A stretch of DNA of 64,000 nt. Origin: Omphiscola glabra (taxonomy: Eukaryota > Mollusca > Gastropoda > Lymnaeidae). The translations under genes and the position numbers were made by a program. The notes below the pieces were generated by a model that was not told the origin of the DNA, did no database searches, and saw only the letters and a program-made list of their open reading frames with translations. The number at the start of each line of letters is the position of its first letter. The stretch's first letter is position 1. Below are positions 34,296 to 44,872 of this stretch, piece after piece. The stretch lies in assembly GCA_964017045.1 (NCBI GenBank), contig OZ024794.1:28459315-28523314 (forward strand), written 5' to 3'.

Positions 34296-35770
34296 CAGGG
34301 GGTCACCAAACAACGGCCCGCGGGCCGAATCCGGCCCGCCGACGTTTCTAGAACTTGCTGGTTAAAACGTAAGGAACACAATGCGTTGTGATACAACTTA
34401 AATTTTAATATGATGTTTATAATACTAGAAGATCTTCACACGTGCGGAGACCTCCTGGCTGCTAGGCGCCTTAATTTACAATTTGAAATTTTCAATTATT
34501 GTATCTAGATTTTCTTGTTTATTGCAGACCTGTTAACCCTTGAACTCCCAAAATCGTACAATATCGTCTCAAAATCGTACAATACGGTATATAATAATAA
34601 ATAAATAAAATGTATACAAAAACTACTCCCATCGCAGTACAAAATTAATCTGGCGCCAAAAAGTTAACTACTAAAAGTAGATGACCGACGTTTATAATAC
34701 AATCTGCAGTCACTTTGTTTTCAGACGTGTATTTGCTAGTGACATCAATTTATATCGAGTGGACGTACCGATCACATTATCACAGTCTATCACTGGTCAA
34801 AATAAAGTTACTGATGAAATCTAACGTGGTTTCAACACGAACTCAGATCTGCATAAAACACGATGTATTTAAATAAGAATTGATTAACAAATGGTGACAT
34901 CTTTTTAAAAAAACCTACCAAGTAACCTGAGGTGGTTGTTTTTAGGAAAAGCTGGTTAAGAAAAGGATAAAGTAAAAATCAATTTCCATTAAGCATTTTC
35001 CCTCTAATATATTATAGTCTGATTACTATCACAAACTGGGTAGTAAATGGGTGAAAGAAAGGGGAGTGTTCGAAACATATGGAGATATTAAAAATCATAG
35101 ACGCCGTGGTTAGAACTAACATCCCTTCAGCAAGTTCAGTTCTGCGGTGATCAGAAAAGTTTGGAAAGAAAATAGTGCTACATATATGTAAGAAATCTAG
35201 GAACTTGATGTATTCTCAGGCACTGTCTCTCTCACAACTTCTCGTGTTTATTTGTGGTGTGAATTTGGACTTTCAGATAACAAAAGAGTTGTCATCCGTT
35301 TGCAGCATGCATAGAACTACTTATGTTTGTGAGCAAACATTTTCCAAAATAACATATGTGAAGTCAACACATCGAACGAGAGAGAATGATGATCATTTCT
35401 TTTGATTGTATGCATCAATTTCGAACCAACCATTGATGATATCTTGAAAGCCAAACATCAGTTTCACAAATCTCACTAACCCTTTTTGCTGCTTAACTTG
35501 TGCAAATCGAATACGTGCGCACTAGGCCTGATATAACGTCACCTTCTTTGCTAACATTTTTAGTACATAAATATGTTGGTTGTCTTTGCTTTTTTTGGAT
35601 TGCACGCCACTCACCCATGATTAACATGGAATACTAAACTAAGTTTTTTGTCTTTTTTCCCAAAGCTTTCGTTGTGGCTTGCAATTATTGCACAGAATGA
35701 TTATCCGGCCCGAGCTCGTCATTTTTTCCCGTTATCCGGCCTGCCGTGAAAAAAAGTTTGGTGACCCCTG
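34296..35770 (+). mobile_element. hAT transposon, internally decayed, with perfect 8-bp target duplication (1,475 bp)
   Basis: The ends CAGGGGGTCACCAAAC and GTTTGGTGACCCCTG are inverted repeats. Both flanks read aataagac (34288-34295 and 35771-35778). Sub-terminal ACGGCCCGCGGGCCGAATCC and TTATCCGGCCTGCCGTG are typical of hAT elements with GGCCCG-rich ends. The only recognisable coding piece is a fused transposase fragment near the right end. Confidence 0.93.
35175..35405 (+). pseudogene. Internally deleted hAT transposase fragment (GTF2IRD2/ZBED-like)
   Basis: The 76-codon frame joins two parts of a hAT transposase. Residues 27-47 (FICGVNLDFQITKELSSVCS plus M) match the stretch of GTF2IRD2/ZBED-type transposases that reads F-x-G-x-x-x-x-F-x-x-T-E-E-L. 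Residues 48-75 contain YVCEQTFSKITYVKSTHR, the C-terminal dimerisation segment (normally CEQ-x-F-S-x-M-K-x-x-K-S). Several hundred residues with the catalytic Asp residues are missing between them, so the element cannot encode its own transposase. Family assignment is from memory of these motifs. Confidence 0.72.
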
Positions 35771-35839
35771 AATAAGACAATGAGAAAAACATTGTAAAAA
35801 AACTAACAACAAAAAACTTGAAGGAAAGAGAAATAATGT

Positions 35840-38800
35840 CCATGAAGATATGTCATCAATCAACGGGTGTCGAAGGTCTGGATTAATGTTCATGAAGGAA
35901 TCTCATCAATCAACGGGTGTCGAATGTCTGGACTAATGTTCATGAAGGAATCTCATCAATCAACGGCTGTCGAAGGTCTGGACTGATGTTCATGAAGGAA
36001 TCTCATCAATCAACGGGTGTCGAAGGTCTGGACTAATGTTCATGAAGGAATCTCATCAATCAACGGGTGTTCAAGGTCTGTACAGACGGGCATGAAGGAA
36101 TCTCATCAATCAACGGGTGTCGAAGGTCTGGACTGATGTTCATGAAGGAATCTCATCAATCAACGGGTGTTTAAGGTCTGTACAGACGGGCATGAAGAAA
36201 TCTCATCAATCAACGGGTGTCGAAGGTCTGGACTGATGTTCATGAAGGAATCTCATCAATCAACGGGTGTTCAGGGTTTGTACAGACGGGCATGAAGGAA
36301 TCTCATCAATCAACGGGTGTTCTAGGTCTGTACAGACGGGCATGAAGAAATCTCACCAATCAACGGGTGTCGAATACTGTCGAAGGTCTGCACAGACGGT
36401 CATGAAGAAATCTCATCAATCAACAGGTGTCCAATGTCTGGACTGATGTTCATGAAGGAATCTCATCAATCAACAGGTGTCCAATGTCTGGACTGATGTT
36501 CATGAAGGAATCTCATCAATCAACAGGTGTCCAATGTCTGGACTGATGTTCATGAAGGAATCTCATCAATCAACAGGTGTCCAATGTCTGGACTAATGTT
36601 CATGAAGGAATCTCATCAATCAACGGGTGTTCAAGGTCTGTACAGACGGGCATGAAGGAATCTCATCAATCAACGGGTGTCGAAGGTCTGGACTGATGTT
36701 CATGAAGGAATCTCATCAATCAACGGGTGTTCAAGGTCTGTACTGACGGGCATGAAGAAATCTCATCAATCAACGGGTGTTCAAGGTCTGTACAGACGGG
36801 CATGAAGAAATCTCATCAATCAACGGGTGTCCAATGTCTGTACAGACGGGCATGAAGAAATCTCACCAATCAACGGGTGTCGAATACTGTCGAAGGTCTG
36901 CACAGACGGTCATGAAGAAATCTCATCAATCAACAGGTGTCCAATGTCTGGACTGATGTTCATGAAGGAATCTCATCAATCAACAGGTGTCCAATGTCTG
37001 GACTGATGTTCATGAAGGAATCTCATCAATCAACGGGTGTCGAAGGTCTGGACTAATGTTCATGAAGGAATCTCATCAATCAACGGGTGTTCAAGGTCTG
37101 TACAGACGGGCATGAAGGAATCTCATCAATCAACGGGTGTCGAAGGTCTGGACTGATGTTCATGAAGGAATCTCATCAATCAACGGGTGTTTAAGGTCTG
37201 TACAGACGGGCATGAAGAAATCTCATCAATCAACGGGTGTCGAAGGTCTGGACTGATGTTCATGAAGGAATCTCATCAATCAACGGGTGTTCAGGGTTTG
37301 TACAGACGGGCATGAAGGAATCTCATCAATCAACGGGTGTTCTAGGTCTGTACAGACGGGCATGAAGAAATCTCACCAATCAACGGGTGTCGAATACTGT
37401 CGAAGGTCTGCACAGACGGTCATGAAGAAATCTCATCAATCAACAGGTGTCCAATGTCTGGACTGATGTTCATGAAGGAATCTCATCAATCAACAGGTGT
37501 CCAATGTCTGGACTGATGTTCATGAAGGAATCTCATCAATCAACAGGTGTCCAATGTCTGGACTGATGTTCATGAAGGAATCTCATCAATCAACAGGTGT
37601 CCAATGTCTGGACTAATGTTCATGAAGGAATCTCATCAATCAACGGGTGTTCAAGGTCTGTACAGACGGGCATGAAGGAATCTCATCAATCAACGGGTGT
37701 CGAAGGTCTGGACTGATGTTCATGAAGGAATCTCATCAATCAACGGGTGTTCAAGGTCTGTACAGACGGGCATGAAGAAATCTCATCAATCAACGGGTGT
37801 TCAAGGTCTGTACAGACGGGCATGAAGAAATCTCATCAATCAACGGGTCTCCAATGTCTGTACAGACGGGCATGAAGAAATCTCACCAATCAACGGGTGT
37901 CGAATACTGTCGAAGGTCTGCACAGACGGTCATGAAGAAATCTCATCAATCAACAGGTGTCCAATGTCTGGACTGATGTTCATGAAGGAATCTCATCAAT
38001 CAACAGGTGTCCAATGTCTGGACTGATGTTCATGAAGGAATCTCATCAATCAACGGGTGTCGAAGGTCTGGACTAATGTTCATGAAGGAATCTCATCAAT
38101 CAACGGGTGTTCAAGGTCTGTACAGACGGGCATGAAGGAATCTCATCAATCAACGGGTGTCGAAGGTCTGGACTGATGTTCATGAAGGAATCTCATCAAT
38201 CAACGGGTGTTTAAGGTCTGTACAGACGGGCATGAAGAAATCTCATCAATCAACGGGTGTCGAAGGTCTGGACTGATGTTCATGAAGGAATCTCATCAAT
38301 CAACGGGTGTTCAGGGTTTGTACAGACGGGCATGAAGGAATCTCATCAATCAACGGGTGTTCTAGGTCTGTACAGACGGGCATGAAGAAATCTCACCAAT
38401 CAACGGGTGTCGAATACTGTCGAAGGTCTGCACAGACGGTCATGAAGAAATCTCATCAATCAACAGGTGTCCAACGTCTGGACTGATGTTCATGAAGGAA
38501 TCTCATCAATCAACAGGTGTCCAATGTCTGGACTGATGTTCATGAAGGAATCTCATCAATCAACAGGTGTCCAATGTCTGGACTGATGTTCATGAAGGAA
38601 TCTCATCAATCAACAGGTGTCCAATGTCTGGACTAATGTTCATGAAGGAATCTCATCAATCAACGGGTGTTCAAGGTCTGTACAGACGGGCATGAAGGAA
38701 TCTCATCAATCAACGGGTGTCGAAGGTCTGGACTGATGTTCATGAAGGAATCTCATCAATCAACGGGTGTTCAAGGTCTGTACAGACGGGCATGAAGAAA

Positions 38801-39743
38801 TCTCATCAATCAACGGGTGTTCAAGGTCTGTACAGACGGGCATGAAGAAATCTCATCAATCAACGGGTGTCCAATGTCTGTACAGACGAGCATGAAGAAA
38901 TCTCACCAATCAACGGGTGTCGAATACTGTCGAAGGTCTGCACAGACGGTCATGAAGAAATCTCATCAATCAACAGGTGTCCAATGTCTGGACTGATGTT
39001 CATGAAGGAATCTCATCAATCAACAGGTGTCCAATGTCTGGACTGATGTTCATGAAGGAATCTCATCAATCAACAGGTGTCCAATGTCTGGACTGATGTT
39101 CATGAAGGAATCTCATCAATCAACAGGTGTCCAATGTCTGGACTAATGTTCATGAAGGAATCTCATCAATCAACGGGTGTTCAAGGTCTGTACAGACGGG
39201 CATGAAGGAATCTCATCAATCAACGGGTGTCGAAGGTCTGGACTGATGTTCATGAAGGAATCTCATCAATCAACGGGTGTTCAAGGTCTGTACAGACGGG
39301 CATGAAGAAATCTCATCAATCAACGGGTGTTCAAGGTCTGTACAGACGGGCATGAAGGAATCTCATCAATCAACGGGTGTCCAATGTCTGTACAGACGGG
39401 CATGAAGAAATCTCATCAATCAACGGGTGTCCAATGTCTGTACAGACGGGCATGAAGAAATCTCATCAATCAACGGGTGTTCAAGGTCTGTACAGACGGG
39501 CATGAAGGAATCTCATCAATCAACGGGTGTCCAATGTCTGTACAGACGGGCATGAAGAAATCTCATCAATCAACGGGTGTTCAATGTCTGTACAGACGGG
39601 CATGAAGAAATCTCATCAATCAACGGGTGTTCAATGTCTGTACAGACGGGCATGAAGAAATCTCATCAATCAACGGGTGTTCAATGTCTGTACAGACGGG
39701 CATGAAGAAATCTCATCAATCAACGGGTGTCCAATGTCTGGAC
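35840..39743. repeat. Satellite-like array: 50-bp monomers in 1,020-bp higher-order repeats
   Basis: The monomer is CATGAAGGAATCTCATCAAT, CAACGGGTGT, then a variable 20 bases (types CGAAGGTCTGGACTGATGTT, TCAAGGTCTGTACAGACGGG, CCAATGTCTGGACTGATGTT and others). Eighteen 50-bp and two 60-bp monomers make one 1,020-bp block; the 60-bp type has an extra CGAATACTGT. The marker CGAATACTGT recurs at 36371, 36881, 37391, 37901, 38411 and 38921, every 510 bases, with alternating upstream contexts. Copies at 35991-37010, 37011-38030 and 38031-39050 differ at only a few bases (for example 36743, 37829, 38475 and 38889). The right end is a simpler run of one monomer type. Confidence 0.95.
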
Positions 39744-40559
39744 ACTATGAGGGGAATTCTTATTTTGTTTTGTACACAAGGAAAAAGAATACATCATTTT
39801 CAAACTTAACTGACTCTGAAACGTTCAATCTACGGACAGCTACCGCCACAACCACACACGTTTGACATCAACCACACCAAGGGTGAATATGGTCAAAGGT
39901 CACTGGTTTGTGAGCGTGTTCCCAGTTTGTGTATGGGTGTGGTTTGGCACAGTTCTCATGTGGCGTGACCAGATCACTGACACTTCCGATCGCAACGATG
40001 CATAAATGTCGCTTACACTCGATGAAACTGATTCCTTCCTTACCTTGGCCTTTGCGATCATCACCCAACTGACTTCATCGGAATCATAGGAGCGTTATAT
40101 CTCGATCAACACCTGGAGCAACACCTGGATCAACAATTTCAACAGTGTTCTATATTCTATGGCAACTCCTTTCAACCACGATATGCGCTAATGTAGTAAC
40201 CGAATCGGCGATCACGCCGTCAACTTCACCATGCAATAATTATCATATCATCCCCCACCTGCTTACGATAATGCGGTAATAAAAAAAAAAACCTTTTCAC
40301 ATCCCGCGGTTTCAGACAAGATTTACCACGCCTCATCACTTTTAACCCTACTCCATCCCTTTTCATTAAACAATACAATAATTACTCTTTCGCATCACCA
40401 GGTTACCCCATTGCGGTAATGACACCGTCAGCTCACCTTCTAACGATGCCACTCACAAAACTAGGCTATGCATAACGTGTTCACAAAAACATGTATGTTA
40501 CTGTTTACACAGGAGATCAATCGATCTGGCCGTAACAGAATTTACAGATATTGAGCAGA
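39744..40559. other. No gene recognised (probable receptor intron 2)
   Basis: Unique sequence between the satellite and the 54-bp array. The short CAACACCTGGA repeat near 40108-40130 and A10 at 40280-40290 are the only structure seen. No exon with TM5 features was recognised on the minus strand. Confidence 0.45.
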
Positions 40560-40891
40560 CCTATAGCAAGAGACAATCACTGACCAGACAGTACAACAGT
40601 CACTAATCAGACACTACATCAGACACAAAGCAACAACACATCGCACCCGTCATTCACTTACTAGACAGTACAACAGACACACATCAAAAGGAGATTGCAT
40701 TCGACATTCACTGACCAGACCGCAAAACAGACACACATCAAAAGGAGATTGCATTCGACATTTACTGACCAGACCGTACAACAGACACACAGCAACAAGA
40801 CATTGCACCCGACATTTACTGACCAGACTGTACAACAGACACACAACAAAAAGACATTGCACCCGCCATTCCCTGACAGGGCTGTACTAAC
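40560..40891. repeat. Tandem array, 54-bp unit, starting at the exon 2 splice donor
   Basis: On the minus strand, units begin GTTAGTACAG, GTTGTACAGT, GTTGTACGGT, GTTTTGCGGT, GTTGTACTGT and continue CTGGTCAGTAAATG... to TGTGTGTCT. The first unit's opening GTTAGT is the receptor exon 2 donor. The units lack stops in the exon's frame, so translation could run into the intron as an 18-residue repeat. The outermost units are degraded. Confidence 0.9.
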
Positions 40892-41050
40892 CTGGGGAAT
40901 GCTGAACAAGGCACTGAATATCCACGCGAAGGAAATCATAACCCGAACCCTCTGAGAGGCGCCATTCCGCCTCATCGGGTCCAAGATGGCGACACAGCGG
41001 TCAAGGCTGATGGCCACCGTGATGTACGTAGACAAATAAAGAGCAAAAAC
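40892..41050 (-). CDS. Coding exon 2 of the same GnRH/corazonin/AKH-family receptor (TM3 to TM4)
   Basis: This 53-codon internal exon opens VFALYLSTYITVAISLDRC, which is the body of TM3 with the DRC variant of the DRY G-protein-coupling motif, followed by AILDPM. The second intracellular loop follows (RRNGASQRVR), then TM4 with its conserved Trp (MISFAWIFSALFSIPQ). The minus-strand acceptor is a pyrimidine tract ending ctccccag (AG at 41052-41051). The donor is CAG|GTTAGT (40891-40886). Both boundaries are phase 0, and joining to exon 1 gives KYMQ-VFALYLS, the expected family sequence across TM3. An intron at this position in TM3 and after the PQ that ends TM4 fits my memory of the superfamily. 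The reading frame stays open for 76 codons beyond the donor because the intron starts with a 54-bp tandem repeat; that extension is not taken as coding. The exon for ECL2 and TM5 was not found. Confidence 0.9.
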
Positions 41051-41198
41051 CTGGGGAGAAAGAGATAAAGATGAATACTTTTGGTTCGATGCGCATCTAA
41101 GGAGTTTATGGCCAGCTCGTGTTGACCGAGAGGAACGGAAGACAGCCAAGAAATGAAAAGCAGTTCTAGAGTTTGTATTGGCTCTTTAGAGACACTAA

Positions 41199-41420
41199 TG
41201 GATTTTTTTAGAAGGATAGTTCATTAGTATCAACGTTGTTGCCCCTAAAATCATAACTTTTTAGAAAGAAAAGCTCATCAGTGTCAACATTGTTGCTCCT
41301 AACATCATTATTTTTAGAAGGATAGTTCAATAGTATCATCATCATTGCCCATAAAATCATATTTTTTTTAGAAGGATAGTTCATCAGTATTAGCATCATT
41401 GCCACTAACACCATTGTACT
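41199..41420. repeat. Tandem array, about 50-60-bp unit (4 copies) beside exon 2
   Basis: TTTTAGAAGGATAGTTCAT followed by TAGTATCA and TTGCCCCTAAAATCATA recurs four times with substitutions. It begins about 150 bases upstream of the exon 2 acceptor. Confidence 0.82.
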
Positions 41421-41728
41421 TTTTTTTTTCTATCGCATTTATATCTTTAAACACAGTTATAGATTCTCGCAGCGCACTGATATTTTCAAACACTGTCATA
41501 CATATTGCAACTATTTTTACGTCTTCTAAAGCTGTCATGGCGTCTAACGAACTAACTGCTTTTTTTTTCTACGAGTTTATTTACAGCTTCGTCAATTGTC
41601 CCCTAAAGTTCAGTCTCTTTGCGTTGTTTACAAGACGGTGACGGTTAAGTGTTTTGGCCCGTGGCCTTAAAGCTGCCCAGGACATGAAACCAACAAAGTC
41701 GACTACCCCCTTCCCCCCACAACCCCCC

Positions 41729-41759
<31 letters not shown>

Positions 41760-42640
41760 AAAAAAAAAAAAATACTAATAGTAAAATAAGTAAAAATAAT
41801 TGACAACTTCCTGTTTTAAAATTGAATTTCTAAGAAATCAGGAACTAGCCTTAGGAGGCGAAGTCGCCTTGAAAGAACACCACCCCCTCCCTCCCCCCAC
41901 CCCCAGACGACAGAATAAACATGAGACGATTGTTAGCTCCCCCCCCCCCCCCCACAAGCCAGGAGCAAAATGGAGCATTAAATGTATGTTACTTGGTGGA
42001 GTGGAGTTAAGGGAGTGGGTGGAAAGGTGGTTAAAATGATTTATTTTAGGTCGTTTTTATTTGACATTTACGTTTTATGACTAGGAATAGAATTTCTGTT
42101 AATTTTTTTAAAAATAGCTTTTTTTCGTTATTCTGAGGACAATGTGTCTGTGATGGAATTTTCTTTAAAGAAGCGTACATCTTTTAAACCTTGGAGTTCG
42201 TCGGTTGGAATCGCGTTGTCGTTGGTTCAGCAGAAGGTCTGATACATGCTGTGATATCATGATTAGAGCGGCCGTTAATAAATGTTTAGGTTCTGATGGG
42301 TTCTTCCTTAATACATAATTAAGAAGGGTGCTCCAGATTAAGTAGGGTGCCCCAGATTAAGTGGTGGGGGGGGGGTTGCCCCAGAAACAGTCACACTAGT
42401 GGTTGAGGGCAGTCTCAATCACGTCTGTAGGGCGTAGCCCGAGCTTGAAAGTTGTGGGTTAAGATCGTGCCTCATGTCGACCAAAGCCCTTACATAATCA
42501 GAGCAGCCACCCGCTCCCCCCCCCCCCCCCCGATTTTTTTTTTTGCAGTAGAACGACGGAAAAGGACGTCCATAATATACAGCAATATATGAGCACTGAG
42601 CTATCTGAAAAAATAGAAGATTCCGTGAGGCAAAATCTTG
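41421..42640. other. No gene recognised; C27A23 tract and other C-runs
   Basis: Twenty-seven C at 41723-41749 are followed directly by 23 A at 41750-41772. Further C-runs lie at 41939-41953 and 42518-42531. No protein-like frame was found. Confidence 0.5.
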
Positions 42641-42697
42641 CCCGTAAAATCGGAACTTTTCCATTTGTGTTGAATGAACTACCTTGATTCAGCTGTC
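42641..42697 (+). repeat. Left direct repeat flanking the 21/42-bp array
   Basis: CCCGTAAAATCGGAACTTTT, CCATTTGTGTTGAATGAACT and ACCTTGATTCAGCTGTC recur at 43409-43469 with two substitutions and a 4-base insertion (CTAA/ACTA). The array lies between the two. Confidence 0.93.
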
Positions 42698-43330
42698 CAT
42701 GTCACTCTCTTATCTGCCCATGTTACTCTCTCATCTGCCATTTTACTCTCTTAACTGCCCTTATCGCTCTCTTGTCTGCCCATGTCACTCTCTCATCTGC
42801 CCATGTCCCTCTCTTATCTGCCCATGTCATTCTCTTATCTGACCATGTCACTCTCTTTTCTGCACTTGTCACTCTCTTTTCTGCACTTGCCACTCTCTTA
42901 TCTGCCCATGCCACTCTCTTTTCTGCACTTGCCACTCTCTTATCTGCCCATGCCACTCTCTTTTCTGCACTTGCCACTCTCTTATCTGCCCATGTCACTC
43001 TCTTTTCTGCACTTGCCACTCTCTTATCTGCCCATGTCACTCTCTTTTCTGCACTTGCCACTCTCTTATCTGCCCATGTCACTCTCTTTTCTGCACTTGC
43101 CACTCTCTTATCTGCCCATGTCACTCTCTTTTCTGCACTTGCCACTCTCTTATCTGCCCATGTCACTCTCTTTTCTGCACTTGCCACTCTCTTATCTGCC
43201 CATGTCACTCTCTTTTCTGCACTTGCCACTCTCTTATCTGCCCATGTCACTCTCTTTTCTGCACTTGCCACTCTCTTATCTGCCCATGTCACTCTCTTTT
43301 CTGCACTTGCCACTCTCTTTTCTGCCAATG
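42698..43330. repeat. Tandem array, 21-bp monomer in 42-bp dimers (about 30 monomers)
   Basis: Monomers GTCACTCTCTTATCTGCCCA and GCCACTCTCTTTTCTGCACT, each with a final T, alternate strictly over the central 400 bases. Both strands stay open: seven-residue units such as RVTWADK and RVASAEK on the minus strand, and Ser/Leu-rich forms on the plus strand. A length divisible by three and the absence of stops explain this without selection for coding. Confidence 0.95.
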
Positions 43331-43408
43331 CCAACTTTGCAATTCATGCTAATGACCGCTCATCATGGCGTGTTTCACAAACGTCACGTGTCATCTTCAA
43401 CGGGTCGG

Positions 43409-43469
43409 CCCGTAAAATCGGAACTCTGCCATTTGTGTTGAATGAACTAACTACCTTGATTCAGCTGTC
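43409..43469 (+). repeat. Right direct repeat flanking the 21/42-bp array
   Basis: The second copy of the 42641-42697 segment, offset by 768 bases. Sequence outside the pair does not match, so the copied block ends here. Confidence 0.93.
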
Positions 43470-43627
43470 TAGTTTTCAGATCTGTGCGCACTCTGGTTTC
43501 CGCAAATCCCCCCCCCCCCCCGCCCCCAATTCATTCAAAATGTCACAAGTGGCAAAGATTGGGGGGGGGGGGGGAAAGAAGGAGGTGCATCTTAATTTTG
43601 GCCTCTCACTCCTCCCCCTACCACCAA

Positions 43628-44081
43628 CAGGGCCGGTTGCTAGGAGGGTGCGGGGCCTTACGCAAATTGAATTTTGCGGGACCGTTGACGTTAGGCATTC
43701 CGCATAAGACACGTCATAGTCGTACTGGGGGCTTGCTGGTCATAATGGGACGTGTCGTACTGGGGGCTTGCTGGTCATAATGGGACGCGTCATAACGGAT
43801 TTTTGTTCACTCTCGCTTAGTTCCCGACATTTCTATAACTGGTCTATATACAGTATAAAATTCCATGATAATCCGCTTAACATGCGCCCAGAGGTCTTCC
43901 CGGGATTCACCTCGAAGGGATGGTATGGGAGCAAGACTGACCTTCAGACAATTTGACTATCTAATAACTCCGAATATTGTGTTGACTGGATTAGGAACTA
44001 TTAGTAGGCTTAGGTATATAATAAATATACCACGGCAACACGCGGGGTCGCCAACGTTGCTATCACTTAGCACCGGCCCTG
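43628..44081 (+). mobile_element. Possible GGCCGG-ended element (454 bp)
   Basis: CAGGGCCGGTTGCTAGGAGG at the left and CACCGGCCCTG at the right resemble the ends of the element at 63699-63884, with GCGGGGCC near the left end in both. No target duplication is readable. The interior holds two 37-41-bp copies of GTCGTACTGGGGGCTTGCTG (43719-43787). Confidence 0.45.
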
Positions 44082-44446
44082 CCATAAAAAAAAAAAAAAA
44101 TAAAAAACCACAAAGAAAAACCAACTCAATCTGAGGTCGACGGTGTTAGACACATAGATTGATTTGCGGAGCTGATACAACTTAGAAGATTGCTATAGAT
44201 TTCTTACCAATTTCGTGAATTTGAGAGATTGAAATCGTGATTCATATCTGCAAAGCGTGATTGAAACTGCTGAAATTCAGGAATAAATTAATCATCACAC
44301 GCATGTTGTGTGTAAATGTGGGGTTCGGGAGGAGGGGGGGGTGTGGTGTGGGGGGAGGGGGGGGCTAGTGTTTTTTGTTTGTTCTATGTCTTTAACGGTG
44401 AAACCTTGAGATATCTTTCAGCGCGCACTGTTGCACATCATTTCAG

Positions 44447-44480
<34 letters not shown>

Positions 44481-44872
44481 TAACGACCGATATTTGCCCT
44501 TCATATAGGATGTGACGAGTCATTCCTTAGTACGCACGTGCGTTACGTGAGAAATACATGACTGAGCATCGTGTATGACGTTGACTTTGATGTATTTTAA
44601 TAGGACGATTGGGCCTCAGCGGAGAAGACCGATTTGCCCGCGGACAACAAAAGAGAGAAGGGGATGAGCCGATAAAAGCCACCACGATTTACACGTGAAT
44701 GAGCCGGGGGTGGAGGGGGTGGGGGGAGGCCTTACCAGGCTGAATTAGTACAGCGTGGAGGAGTGTAGACGGTGTGGTGGAAATGTTTGTATCGACTTGA
44801 GGCAGTGGAAGAAATAGGTTTGATCCTCAACGTGTCCTCAAGACATTGAGTAAATGGTGAGATAATGACACG
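44082..44872. other. No gene recognised; GA microsatellite and G-runs
   Basis: G-rich tracts lie at 44330-44364 and 44706-44728. A pure (GA)n run lies at 44455-44480. Confidence 0.5.

Noticed and set aside
35840..39743. CRISPR-like array of repeats and spacers
   Set aside because: The 'spacers' are a few recurring monomer variants, there is no cas gene, and the context is eukaryotic.
1..40891. Receptor exon 3 (ECL2/TM5) to the left of exon 2
   Set aside because: No minus-strand frame with a Cys-containing loop followed by a TM5-like segment was recognised by eye. A short exon could still be present; a protein-to-genome alignment would decide.
40661..41149. 162-codon minus-strand frame spanning exon 2 taken as one protein
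   Set aside because: Only 40892-41050 is receptor sequence. The upstream part precedes a clear splice acceptor and the downstream part is tandem-repeat intron past a CAG|GTTAGT donor.
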